A stretch of 48,696 nucleotides of DNA from an uncultured Victivallis sp. (GTDB taxonomy: Bacteria; Verrucomicrobiota; Lentisphaeria; Victivallales; Victivallaceae): NCBI GenBank assembly GCA_944389815.1, contig CALXNS010000092.1:1-48696 (forward strand). Reading direction: 5' to 3'. The stretch's first letter is position 1. Every line of letters begins with the position of its first letter. Made by a program: the position numbers and the translations under genes. The notes beneath the pieces are model-generated. The model was given only the letters and a program-made list of their open reading frames with translations, was not told where the DNA came from and searched no databases. Positions 26,315 to 34,702 of the stretch are shown in pieces.

Positions 26315-27968
26315 CGGCGGAATTCTCCAGTTCGGTTTGCGGGACGAAGTTTCGATAAATTCGCTTGGTGTCGGTGAAGGTGACGTAGAGCATCAACCCG
26401 ATCAGCAGCGTGATGAAAATCGACGTGAGCGCTTTGATGACGACCGTCGGCAGCGGTCGCCGGATCACGATCTCGATGAGCCCGAAGAGAATGTGGCCGC
26501 CGTCGAGCACCGGCAGCGGGAAGAGGTTGAAGATCGCCAGCGCGAACGAGATCACCACAACGAAATATATCCCGCTGATCCACGAGGATTGCCGCACCGA
26601 ATTGAACAGCACCAGACCCATGCCGAGGGGGCCGGACATGTGACTGGGTTTGAGGGAGCTGGTCTGTTCGGTCAATCCGAGCTGATTGCCGAGCCGCACC
26701 AGAATGCCGCGCAGCGATTTGTAACTCATGTCGAGCGTCGAAACGAACTGCTGAATCGGGGTCGGATGATTGCGCAGCGTAATATCCACCCCCAGCGTAT
26801 GCGGCACGATTTTCCTTGCGGCGATTTCGACGGTGTGATCCTCGCCGTTGCGCTGATAGGTCAGTTTGAATGGCGTATCCTTCCGCTCCTGAATGGCGTT
26901 GAAGACCTGCAGACTGTCCTGAAGCGTTTTCCCATTGACGGCGACGAGCCGGTCGCCGGGCAGGAGGCCTGCGGCCTGTGCCGGGGTGCCCGGCACGACC
27001 TCGGCGACGACGCCGGGCGCCTCACGGTCGAAGACCACGCCGACCAGATAACGCGTGAATTCCGGTCCCAGATCGGGAATCGGTTTCGGGGTGGCGGTGA
27101 GTTTGAGCGTTTCCGAACCGCGGCGGATCGTGAGCGTGATCGGTTTGTTTCCGGCGAAATCGAGTTCACTCTGATATTCGGCGAAGTCGGTGATCGGCGT
27201 ATCGTTGATGGCGACGAGCCAGTCGCCGGGGCGGACGCCCGCCTCCGCCGCGGGCGAACCGGGTTCCGGAATCATCTCGATTGGAATGAGCGGCGTGAAG
27301 AAGGGATAGGCGATTTTTTCCGCGCGCAGATTGCCCGGCGCGCGCGGGTTCTCCTGCGGCACGAAGCGAACCTGCAATGTCTGATCGCCGCGCACCACGT
27401 CGAACTCCACTTCGCCGATGGAGAAGAGAATCCGGCTGACGAATTCCGCCCAGGTGTTGAAGAACGTTTCGCCGTTGATGCGCACGATTTTGTCGTCGGC
27501 ACGCAACCCGGCCTTGTATTCCGGGCCTTCTTCATCGATGGTGAGCACGGTGATTTCGCGCATTTTCGGCGTATCCTGCGGCATGCCGACGAACCAGACC
27601 ACGCAGCCGAGCAGCAGCCCGGACAGGATATTGAAGAGCGGTCCGGCAAAAGCGGTGATGATCCGGTCGAGCGGTTTGGCGCGCGGCAGTTCCGTGCCGT
27701 CGGCGGCCTTGGGAACGGCGTCGGTCGCATCGACCTGCGGCAGTTCGACGTAACCGCCGAAGGGAAGCCAGCCGAGACGGTATTCCACGCCGTTGATCTT
27801 CTTGCGCCAGAACGCCCGGAACCCGAGCGAAAACGCATCGATGTGCAATCCGCGCCATTTGGCCGCGAGGAAGTGACCGAGTTCGTGCGAGAAGATGCAG
27901 AACCCGATCCCGATGAAAACGAAAAGCAATGCACCGATCGTGCCGAGAAGGTTGCCGAGAAATTCCAT
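26283..27968 (-). CDS. rseP: RIP metalloprotease RseP (site-2 protease)
   Basis: The 561-aa membrane protease has the zinc motif HELGH in FSHELGHFLAAKWRG (~residues 27-35) in the first membrane segment. GWLPFGGYVEL and a second membrane segment follow (AFAGPLFNILSGLLLG). Two PDZ domains come next (around GPEYKAGLRADDKIVRI and GSPAAEAGVRPGDWLVAI), with a further PDZ-like GTPAQAAGLLPGDRLVAV. The third zinc ligand lies in FPLPVLDGGHILFG near the C-terminus. It is longer than typical RseP (~450 aa), which fits a third PDZ-like unit. It cleaves membrane-embedded anti-sigma factors or remnant signal peptides. It heads the rseP-ispG transcript. Confidence 0.94.
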   Translation of the reverse strand: MEFLGNLLGTIGALLFVFIGIGFCIFSHELGHFLAAKWRGLHIDAFSLGFRAFWRKKINGVEYRLGWLPFGGYVELPQVDATDAVPKAADGTELPRAKPLDRIITAFAGPLFNILSGLLLGCVVWFVGMPQDTPKMREITVLTIDEEGPEYKAGLRADDKIVRINGETFFNTWAEFVSRILFSIGEVEFDVVRGDQTLQVRFVPQENPRAPGNLRAEKIAYPFFTPLIPIEMIPEPGSPAAEAGVRPGDWLVAINDTPITDFAEYQSELDFAGNKPITLTIRRGSETLKLTATPKPIPDLGPEFTRYLVGVVFDREAPGVVAEVVPGTPAQAAGLLPGDRLVAVNGKTLQDSLQVFNAIQERKDTPFKLTYQRNGEDHTVEIAARKIVPHTLGVDITLRNHPTPIQQFVSTLDMSYKSLRGILVRLGNQLGLTEQTSSLKPSHMSGPLGMGLVLFNSVRQSSWISGIYFVVVISFALAIFNLFPLPVLDGGHILFGLIEIVIRRPLPTVVIKALTSIFITLLIGLMLYVTFTDTKRIYRNFVPQTELENSADGSTAETQQP

Positions 27969-27993
27969 CTATGTTATTAACCTTACTTATATC

Positions 27994-28022
27994 AGTATAA
28001 ATATTTCAAAAAAGACCGTCAA
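27994..28022 (-). promoter_or_regulatory. Sigma70 promoter of rseP
   Basis: Minus strand: TTGACG (28022-28017), exact 17-bp spacer, TATACT (27999-27994), 26 bp before the rseP ATG. Confidence 0.65.
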
Positions 28023-28027
28023 TTTTT

Positions 28028-28041
28028 CATATTATAATATG
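28028..28041. promoter_or_regulatory. 14-bp palindrome CATATTATAATATG between rseP and peroxiredoxin
   Basis: A perfect AT-rich palindrome just upstream of the rseP -35 box and ~195 bp before the peroxiredoxin start. It vaguely resembles Fur/PerR-type boxes. A second inverted repeat, GAAAAAG-TG-CTTTTTC, lies at 28091-28106. The 266-bp gap holds no gene. Confidence 0.35.
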
Positions 28042-28234
28042 AACGGAATTTTTTTCAAGAGGAAATTCATTTTTTCTGCGGAAACCGGATGAAAAAGTGC
28101 TTTTTCGGTATTGTTTTGGCATGGCGCCCCTCGGAATGCTTGATTTTTTCCGGGGAAGATGTTTATTGAAAAGACGTCGAATCATGTCGGCGATGAAGAA
28201 AAAATATAAAAGCAACGAAGAGGAGAATACAATC

Positions 28235-28828
28235 ATGTCGCTTGTAACGAAACTTGCTCCTGATTTTACCGCGCATGCCGTATTGCCGGACAACACCCTT
28301 GGGACATTCACGCTTTCGGAACTGCGTGGAAAATATGTCGTGTTGTTTTTCTATCCGATGGATTTCACGTTCGTCTGCCCGACGGAGCTGGTGGCGTTCG
28401 ACAATTCGCTGGATAAATTCCGGGCGCTGAATGCCGAAGTCGTCTCCGTATCGGTCGATTCCGAATATAGCCATTACGCATGGAAAATGACCGAACGCAG
28501 CAAAGGCGGCATCGGCAAACTGCGTTATCCGATGGTTTCCGACTTCACCAAATCGATCAGCCGCGATTACAACGTGCTGCTCGATGACAACAGCGTCGCA
28601 TTGCGCGGGCTTTTCCTGATCGACCGCGACGGCGTCGTGCGGCATGAGACCGTCAACGATCTTCCGCTCGGCCGGAATGTCGAGGAAGTGCTCCGGCTGC
28701 TCAAGGCGTTGCAGTTCACCGAAAAATACGGCGAAGTCTGCCCCGCCAACTGGCAGGACGGCAGCGAGGGGTTGAAACCGACCGCCGCCGGGGTTTCCGC
28801 GTATTTGAGCCGGCATTCGCAGGAGTAG
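28235..28828 (+). CDS. Typical 2-Cys peroxiredoxin (AhpC/Prx1 type)
   Basis: A 197-aa protein from the ATG at 28235, with a clear ribosome site (AGGAG). The peroxidatic Cys48 lies in FTFVCPTELVAF and the resolving Cys169 in GEVCPANWQDG near the C-terminus. This pair defines typical 2-Cys peroxiredoxins, which reduce H2O2 and organic peroxides as dimers or decamers in the cytoplasm. The frame is open upstream to 28097, but that part is not conserved-looking. No AhpF or thioredoxin reductase lies nearby, so the reductant is unknown. It is monocistronic, ended by the strong hairpin at 28903-28947. Its promoter is unclear; TTGATT-N17-TTATTG around 28140-28168 is one weak option. Confidence 0.95.
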   Translation: MSLVTKLAPDFTAHAVLPDNTLGTFTLSELRGKYVVLFFYPMDFTFVCPTELVAFDNSLDKFRALNAEVVSVSVDSEYSHYAWKMTERSKGGIGKLRYPMVSDFTKSISRDYNVLLDDNSVALRGLFLIDRDGVVRHETVNDLPLGRNVEEVLRLLKALQFTEKYGEVCPANWQDGSEGLKPTAAGVSAYLSRHSQE

Positions 28829-28902
28829 GCCGGCATCATCCCTGCGTATGGTGCGGCGGCATGACCGGAGGCGCGTGCCGCGAACTTCCATTTTGGAAAG
28901 CA

Positions 28903-28947
28903 CGCCCTCCGCACGGCAATCATTTCCCGTGCGGAGGGCGGATTTTT
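28903..28947 (+). terminator. Rho-independent terminator after the peroxiredoxin gene
   Basis: A perfect 14-bp stem, CGCCCTCCGCACGG (28903-28916) with CCGTGCGGAGGGCG (28927-28940), is followed by GATTTTT on the plus strand. It also lies just past the end of the convergent gene at 28975 and may block read-through from both sides. Confidence 0.9.
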
Positions 28948-28974
28948 CATCGAATTGACGGCTGGAAATTTATC

Positions 28975-31900
28975 TTATTCCAGGCAGCCCCAGCCGAATT
29001 CATCCGGATTCTTGGCGCGGCCGATGCCGCCCATCCATTCCATCCAGCGGATCCGGCCCTTGCCGTCATTTTCATTGACGAGGAAGGCGAACCGGAAGAG
29101 CGTGCCGGGTTCATCGGCGATGCCGAGTTTCTCCAGCGGCAGTTCCGCCTGGTAGTGCGTGATCTTTCCTTCCCGGACGATGCGGCATGGGACGGTCCAC
29201 TGGCCGAGGAACTCCTCCTTCACGGCGGAATGGGCGAAAACCGCGCCGACGCCGTCGCCATCGGCCTTGCCGGAGAGCGTCACTTCGGTGTATTTGCCGT
29301 CGAGCGACGCGAAACCGATCTGAATGCTGTCGTCCCGCCAGCCGTTTTCCGGGTCGCTGTTCATCACGTGCCGGTCATCGGTGACGCGGATGTCGATTTT
29401 GAGCGTTCCATCCTGATGGGTCATCGCGAAAGCGCAGGAGAGATCGTCAGGTCCCAGCCAGCGCGGAATATTCGGGTCGAAGGTCATTTCATTGACCCGT
29501 TCAAGGGTGTTCAACTGAATTTCCTCGCTCCACTTCGCGCCTTGAGCGACCGGATAACAGACGTTCACGGTTACCGGAACAATCAATTCCAACTGATCGT
29601 TGCCGGCTTTGAGCGTCAGTTTTTCCTCCTGCGCCAACATGCCGTTCGGGGCGTCCGCAGGGATGGGCACTTCGAGAGTAACAGTGGAATTCTCTCCGGC
29701 TTTGAGCGTTGTGACGTTGCCTCCGCAATGAAGTTCCGCCGCCTCTTCGAACGGGTTGCGCACTTCGATTTCAACCGCGGCCATTTTGCCCGGCGCTCCC
29801 CCCGCGATCCGGGGCTGGGTCGCAACCGCCGAACCGATGCGGAACGCGCCCGCGGGGAAACTCACATAGGTCACTTCGTCCACCGGAATGGCCACGTAAC
29901 CGTGCCGGACTTCCGCCGGAATGGGTTTCCCGTACATGTCGACGGCGGCGAGTTCGCCGTTTCCTTCCAGTGCCAGCAGCCGGCGGGTTCCGGCGACGCT
30001 CGGCCAGATGGCGAGCGTCTCCCGTTTCCCGTCGAGCGAGAGAAACCGATAGACGTCGAGTGTGCCGTTGGCCGTCAGACGTTCGCCGCGCCGGGTGTCG
30101 CCGAGCTGACGGATCAATTCATTGTAGGCGACGAACGCCGGTTTGGGGCGGTTGTCGCTGTTGACCAGCCCGAAGGAGTCGTCGGCGTTCGGATCCATAT
30201 CCCAGTAGTCCTGCAACGTGAACCAGGTGTAGAATTCGGTGTTGCGGCTTTTGGCGTAAATGATTTTTCTGGCCAGCGTTCCGGCCTGGCGGCGGATGGT
30301 GTCGGCGGCATAACCGCCGCGGTCGCCGGTTTCGGTGTTGCAGATCGGCACATCCACTCCGGCGTCCTTGAGCCATTGTTCGACTTTTTCCTGGCGCTCC
30401 ACGTAGTTCATCAGGCTGCCGTGGGCGTGGAAGCAGGCGATGTCGTAGAGGCCTTTGCCGAGGGCGTAGGTGTCGCGCGAGAAGTTCTTTTTTTCGCGCG
30501 GATGCATGATCGTGACGCCGCCGGTGGTGATTTTTACTGCGGGAGCGACTGCGTCGCGGGCGTCGTGCACGACGCGCAGCGCGGCGAGATATTCGTCGAG
30601 CGTGCCGTTGTAGAAGTCCAGATCGGGTTCGTTCCAGAATTCAAAATAATGCACCGAACCATAGGGCTCGATGCATTCGAAGACCAGATTCATGTGGCGG
30701 CGGAATGCCTCCAGGTCGGTCGGGGCTCCGCGGGTCTTGAGTTCTTTCTGCGTGTAACTCGGAACGCCCTCGGTATAGGAGACGCACGCGATCATGCCGA
30801 GTTTCTCATAATCTTCCAGATAACGGCGGATCGCAGGAAAATTGGTGACGCCGTCGTTGTCGATGCGGTTGCCGGTGATGCCGAACCGTTCAAGATCGAA
30901 TCCGGCAAGTTTCTTCCATTGATTGTGCAACGCATTTTCGCCTTCGCCGTTCCAGATGACGGTGTCCTGAATGCCGAACCACATCGGAGTGCTGTTCTTC
31001 CGGCCGTTGTTCGGGCGGAACACGGCCAGCCAGTCAAGATAATCGGTTTTATAACGTTCGGACTGAAATTGCACGTCGGCGTGATAACTGCCGATCGCCT
31101 GCGGAGGAAGTTCAAATGAAACCACTTCGGCACCGAGAGGCGGAAGCGTCACTTGCTGTGCGGCTTCGGCCACGCAGCGGTCGGCGCCGTCGTAAAGTTT
31201 GACCGTCACTTCGCCGGTCACTTCTTCCGGCGCGGCGTTCCGCAGCCGGTAGGAGGGGCGCAGCGGTTGCCCGGGATCATTGGCGAGATCGGCGAGCACC
31301 GGGCGGATGGAAATCGTGCGCTGACGGCTGACCGTTCCGGTTAACGCAATGTCATCGATCCGCAGTTCGCCCTTTCCCGCGACGCCGTCAACTTCGAAAT
31401 TGATCTTGAGAAGTTTGTAGGGAGGAGTGAAGCCACTCTGTGTGATCGCCGAACGATAATGTTTCCAGCCCGCTTCGCCGAGCGCAACCGTCTCGGTGCG
31501 GAACTGTTTCCCCGCACCGTCTTCGAGCGTGAAGGCGAACCTGCCCGGCACTCCGTTCGAATCAGCGTCGAATTCAACGCCGTCGGCGAAGACTTCCGGA
31601 AGCGAGGCCTTCGCGCGCTGAAAATCGATTCTCCCGGTTTTCGACGCGTCGGCGAAATCAAATCGAATCAGACCTGCGTAACCGTCGTCGCGAGAATCGT
31701 CCGGGATGCCGCCGAGTACCAGATCCGCACCGAACCAGCGCGTCTTGGTGATGTTCGCCAACGTCCAGGTGCGCCAGGTGCCGACGTCGGAAAAATCTTC
31801 GATGACCAGTCGCCCCGGAGCGGAAGCCGTCCCGGAGGAGGCGCTGGCGCCGGAGGGCACGGATTCGATTTCGGCGATCCATTCCGCGGGGAGGGCGGAG

Positions 31901-32580
31901 TCGTAAACGCGCACTTCGTCAACTTCAATGCGCCGCGCGTTGCTCTGTTTGAGCCGCCCGACCATCAGCGACTGGAATGCGTCAAGCTGCGCCATCGGCG
32001 CGCCGCGTTCGGCCATTTTACCGTCGACGTAAAGTCGAACCTTCTTCGCCTTGCCGTCGAAAATAATTGCGACGTCCGACCAGTCGTTCTGTTTCGGCGG
32101 CAGGTGTCCGGAGCCCATGCCGGCCTCCTGTTTGCCGGCGCCCTTGGCGCGGACGGCGATGCCATTGGGGGTGGAGAGCTCAGTCAAGATCAGCTGCGCC
32201 CAGTCTCCGGGGGCGGTCGCATTGACCAAGCCGAAGTTGAACGCCAGATCGGAGGGTTCGCCATATTTGATCCTGCAGTAGATCGTGGCGCTGTCGCCAA
32301 GTTTCGCGAAACGTTCGGAACTGGAATTTATCTGATCGGCCACGAGGGCGACCCCGGCTCCGAGCTGCACGGAGCCCGAAGGATTCAACTGGAAGGTGCC
32401 GTCGCTTCCGAACACCCCTTTCTTGAACTGGATTCCGGCAACGTCGTCGGTGAAGGCGGTCGCTTCGCTGGAAGTATTGTTGAACGTCCAGCGCGCGAGC
32501 ATGCCGGTGGTGAAGTCGGCGCGGGCGCTCACCGTGGCGGCAAAGAGCGCCACAACTGCAAAGAGGGCTGTTCGTTTCAT
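28975..32580 (-). CDS. Secreted multidomain glycoside hydrolase: LamG-like, GH39-like clan GH-A, CBM9-like
   Basis: The 1,201-aa protein starts with a signal peptide (LFAVVALFAATVSARA). Residues ~22-240 form a LamG-like sandwich (LARWTFNNTSSEATAF, KKVRLYVDGKMAERGA, IEVDEVRVYDSALP). A second beta module (~250-420) resembles a carbohydrate-binding domain. The GH-A barrel carries acid/base Glu651 in YFEFWNEPDLDFYNG and probable nucleophile Glu750 in PICNTETGDRGG, as in GH39 xylosidase-like enzymes. The final ~190 residues (EMTFDPNIPRWLGPDDLSCA, DDSIQIGFASLDGKYTEV) look like a CBM9-type xylan/cellulose-binding domain. The substrate is probably a plant-type polysaccharide; this is inferred. It is the last gene of cassette C, 14 bp after the frameshifted pseudopilin gene. 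Confidence 0.84.
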   Translation of the reverse strand: MKRTALFAVVALFAATVSARADFTTGMLARWTFNNTSSEATAFTDDVAGIQFKKGVFGSDGTFQLNPSGSVQLGAGVALVADQINSSSERFAKLGDSATIYCRIKYGEPSDLAFNFGLVNATAPGDWAQLILTELSTPNGIAVRAKGAGKQEAGMGSGHLPPKQNDWSDVAIIFDGKAKKVRLYVDGKMAERGAPMAQLDAFQSLMVGRLKQSNARRIEVDEVRVYDSALPAEWIAEIESVPSGASASSGTASAPGRLVIEDFSDVGTWRTWTLANITKTRWFGADLVLGGIPDDSRDDGYAGLIRFDFADASKTGRIDFQRAKASLPEVFADGVEFDADSNGVPGRFAFTLEDGAGKQFRTETVALGEAGWKHYRSAITQSGFTPPYKLLKINFEVDGVAGKGELRIDDIALTGTVSRQRTISIRPVLADLANDPGQPLRPSYRLRNAAPEEVTGEVTVKLYDGADRCVAEAAQQVTLPPLGAEVVSFELPPQAIGSYHADVQFQSERYKTDYLDWLAVFRPNNGRKNSTPMWFGIQDTVIWNGEGENALHNQWKKLAGFDLERFGITGNRIDNDGVTNFPAIRRYLEDYEKLGMIACVSYTEGVPSYTQKELKTRGAPTDLEAFRRHMNLVFECIEPYGSVHYFEFWNEPDLDFYNGTLDEYLAALRVVHDARDAVAPAVKITTGGVTIMHPREKKNFSRDTYALGKGLYDIACFHAHGSLMNYVERQEKVEQWLKDAGVDVPICNTETGDRGGYAADTIRRQAGTLARKIIYAKSRNTEFYTWFTLQDYWDMDPNADDSFGLVNSDNRPKPAFVAYNELIRQLGDTRRGERLTANGTLDVYRFLSLDGKRETLAIWPSVAGTRRLLALEGNGELAAVDMYGKPIPAEVRHGYVAIPVDEVTYVSFPAGAFRIGSAVATQPRIAGGAPGKMAAVEIEVRNPFEEAAELHCGGNVTTLKAGENSTVTLEVPIPADAPNGMLAQEEKLTLKAGNDQLELIVPVTVNVCYPVAQGAKWSEEIQLNTLERVNEMTFDPNIPRWLGPDDLSCAFAMTHQDGTLKIDIRVTDDRHVMNSDPENGWRDDSIQIGFASLDGKYTEVTLSGKADGDGVGAVFAHSAVKEEFLGQWTVPCRIVREGKITHYQAELPLEKLGIADEPGTLFRFAFLVNENDGKGRIRWMEWMGGIGRAKNPDEFGWGCLE

Positions 32581-32594
32581 GAAATGTCTCCGAA

Positions 32595-33364
32595 TTATTT
32601 TTTAAATCCGCTGTTGTGGAGCTGATTGAGACCGACGTCGGAGACGTGTCCATCCAGCCAGAGCACATTCTTGCGTGTGGCATGCCGGTAGGCCATTTCG
32701 AAACCGCTGCTGCCGTTTTGCGCCTCATAGATGTACTGCACTTCGTTGGCGAGCTGTTTGCAATCCTGGAACGCCGCATCCGAGGCGTTGGTGCCGCTGA
32801 CATAACCCGGTTCCGAAACAAAGGTGATGATCGCCGGGCGCGGAATGATTCCGGTGCTGTCCGCCACCTTGGTCGCGGTCGAGCCCGGCCGTGAGAGATA
32901 AATCGCCGTCGAGTTTCCGGCGGTGCCGTAGACAACTTTGTTCGGCGTCAAACCGTACCAGACCGCCAGCGGCCCGAATCCGAACATCGCATAACTGTGA
33001 CGATCACGCATATTGACGTCGAAGGGGAGCGCGGGACAGCGCAACACTCCGGATTCCCGTCTGGCGCAGGCAACATCCCAGTTGCCTGGATTGCTGTTGT
33101 CCATCCCGAGGTAGGGCATGGTCAGCCAGTGCCAGGTATTCAAATTCGGCAGGTCAAAACCGGCCTGTTTGGCGGGCGGGAAGTATTCGTTGTCTCCGGC
33201 GTAGAGGAAAAGCGCGGTGCCGACCTGCTTGAGATTGCCGGCGCAATTCGATTTGATCGCCGACGCCCGGGCCTTGTTCAGCGCGGGCAGCAGCATCGAG
33301 GCGAGAATTCCGATGATTGCGACACGACGAGGAGCTCGATCAATGTGAATGATTTGCGTTTCAT
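32595..33364 (-). pseudogene. Pseudopilin-like gene with one-base frameshift in the prepilin motif
   Basis: An ATG at 33364 with an ideal ribosome site (GGAGGG, 5 bp spacing) encodes [14 protein letters not shown] and then runs out of frame to a stop. The other frame resumes as [20 protein letters not shown] and reads cleanly to 32595, ending with the H-X9-DG motif RHATRKNVLWLDGHVSDV. Compared with the intact gene at 41454-42086 (GCGATCACAACCAGGAG on the plus strand), this gene reads GCGACACGACGAGGAG: one T is missing between 33322 and 33323. The frame of the C-terminal part can be opened from an ATG at 33377, but that product lacks the class III signal. Either a real inactivating or phase-variable mutation, or a sequencing or assembly error. 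Confidence 0.8.
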
Positions 33365-33405
33365 TTCTTCCCTCCATTGGGTTGGTTCTGAGTGTCTGAC
33401 GATGT

Positions 33406-34440
33406 TCATTTCAACGATTCTCCTTCAAATATTTCATATTCCTTCAACTGGAAAAGCATTTGTTCATCGGGTTCCCGTCCGGGCAGGTATTGGCCGATCA
33501 ACTCGCGCATCGCGCGGTCAAGCCCGAGATTGGCGGAGATGGTGGCCAGCGCAGGAGTCAGGATCCGGGCGTGTTCGATTTCGCCGAACGAGAAGACGGA
33601 AACATCTTTGCCGATACGAAGATTTTTTTCATAGCACGCCCGATAAATGCCAAGTACACCTCCGGGGGAGAGGCAGTAGATGGCATCCGGTTTGACGCCG
33701 GTGGACAAATAGTGCAGCAACGTTTTCCGCACTTTGGGTTCCGGGTGTTCGAATGGACGGATTCCGGGGTCGAGAAAGGAGCCCGGAATTTTGTGTTCCG
33801 CGAGGAATTCACGCCAGACCCGAATACGACCGGAAATGTCCGCGCTGTTATGATTGCCGGTTCCGACCAGATCGATCCGGCGGCAGCCGCGTTCCAGCAG
33901 CTTATTCAGCAAAATCTTAACCGAGTCCGGCGACACACCGATCATCGAACGGAGCCCTTCGCCGCTCAAATCCTGAAAAAGCACGACCACCCGTTTCCCG
34001 AACCGGTAGAGCCGATCGCGCAGTCTGGCATTCGTCTGATCACCCGGCAGAACCACGAAAAGCAGATCGAATTCCGCATTCAACGCTTCGGTGATCACCG
34101 GGTCGCTGTTCGAGGAGTAGGAGACGAAACGGACCATGCCGCCCAGTTCTCCGGTTACGTCGCGGATCGAACGCATCCAGTCCGAAAAGTGCCAGAACGG
34201 AGCAATCACCCCGACCAGCGGATGACGGGTGGTGGTTTTGCGGATGACGATTCTGCGGTTGGATTCGTTATGGGCGATCATGCCGGAGTCCTTGAGTTCC
34301 TGAATCGCCTTCCGGGCGGTCAGATAACTTACTCCGGCGTCTGCTGCCAGCTGACGTACCGCCGGCAGACGGCCTCCCGGATATTCTCCGTTGTGAATCC
34401 GTTGTTCCAGAAGCTCTACCATTTGGCGGTATTTCAACAT
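33406..34440 (-). CDS. Transcriptional regulator: GntR-type winged helix plus LacI-like sensor, cassette C
   Basis: A 344-aa protein from the ATG at 34440, with ribosome site AAGGA. The first ~70 residues are a GntR winged helix (MVELLEQRIHNGEYPGGRLP, AVRQLAADAGVSYLTARKAI, IQELKDSGMIAHNES). The remainder is a periplasmic-binding-like sensor (HPLVGVIAPFWHFSDWMRSI, FDLLFVVLPGDQTNARLRD, KPDAIYCLSPGGVLGIYRAC, RIGKDVSVFSFGEIEHA). It is the first gene of cassette C and lies 41 bp ahead of the pseudopilin, so it likely autoregulates the operon. The frame continues upstream to 34473, but the ribosome site favours 34440. Confidence 0.88.
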   Translation of the reverse strand: MLKYRQMVELLEQRIHNGEYPGGRLPAVRQLAADAGVSYLTARKAIQELKDSGMIAHNESNRRIVIRKTTTRHPLVGVIAPFWHFSDWMRSIRDVTGELGGMVRFVSYSSNSDPVITEALNAEFDLLFVVLPGDQTNARLRDRLYRFGKRVVVLFQDLSGEGLRSMIGVSPDSVKILLNKLLERGCRRIDLVGTGNHNSADISGRIRVWREFLAEHKIPGSFLDPGIRPFEHPEPKVRKTLLHYLSTGVKPDAIYCLSPGGVLGIYRACYEKNLRIGKDVSVFSFGEIEHARILTPALATISANLGLDRAMRELIGQYLPGREPDEQMLFQLKEYEIFEGESLK

Positions 34441-34483
34441 TGTGAACAATCCTTGGTTAAAAAAATATATCAAACTTAGTATA

Positions 34484-34512
34484 ATTATGGCATGAATTGA
34501 TCAAAAAGTCAA
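34484..34512 (-). promoter_or_regulatory. Sigma70 promoter of cassette C
   Basis: Minus strand: TTGACT (34512-34507), exact 17-bp spacer, CATAAT (34489-34484). The spacer contains the palindrome TTGATCAA (34497-34504), a possible half of an operator. The transcript start would be ~37 bp before the regulator ATG. Confidence 0.6.
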
Positions 34513-34563
34513 GAGTCTGTGATGGAAAAAATCAAAAAAAACAGCGGCTCAGGGGGCGCGAAT

Positions 34564-34591
34564 TTTGCCGCCGGTTCAACGCGGCGGCAAA
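34564..34591. other. Perfect GC-rich hairpin in the divergent intergenic region
   Basis: TTTGCCGCCG (34564-34573) pairs with CGGCGGCAAA (34582-34591) around an 8-base loop. It lies between the divergent cassette C and LPS promoters. No T run follows on either strand, so it is not an obvious terminator. Function unknown. Confidence 0.5.
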
Positions 34592-34617
34592 GGGGATGGA
34601 TTTTTCCCCCCTCCTGC

Positions 34618-34646
34618 TTGCGAAACATCGGGAGACGGGATATATT
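34618..34646 (+). promoter_or_regulatory. Probable promoter of the glycosyltransferase-LPS operon
   Basis: Plus strand: TTGCGA (34618-34623), exact 17-bp spacer, TATATT (34641-34646), 56 bp before the GT2 start codon. Confidence 0.5.
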
Positions 34647-34702
34647 GAAAGCGAGAGTTCAAACAACAACAAAATCCATAATCCTTTGGAGAGCCAGGAA
34701 CG

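Noticed and set aside
26073..27980. Plus-strand frame (635 codons) opposite rseP/ispG
   Set aside because: Antisense shadow with no recognisable domain; rseP and ispG motifs are on the other strand.
28861..31119. Plus-strand frame (752 codons) opposite the cassette C enzyme
   Set aside because: Antisense shadow; starts at the peroxiredoxin terminator and lacks any motif.
34564..34591. GC-rich hairpin as a terminator
   Set aside because: No T run directly follows on either strand, and both neighbouring genes start, not end, here.
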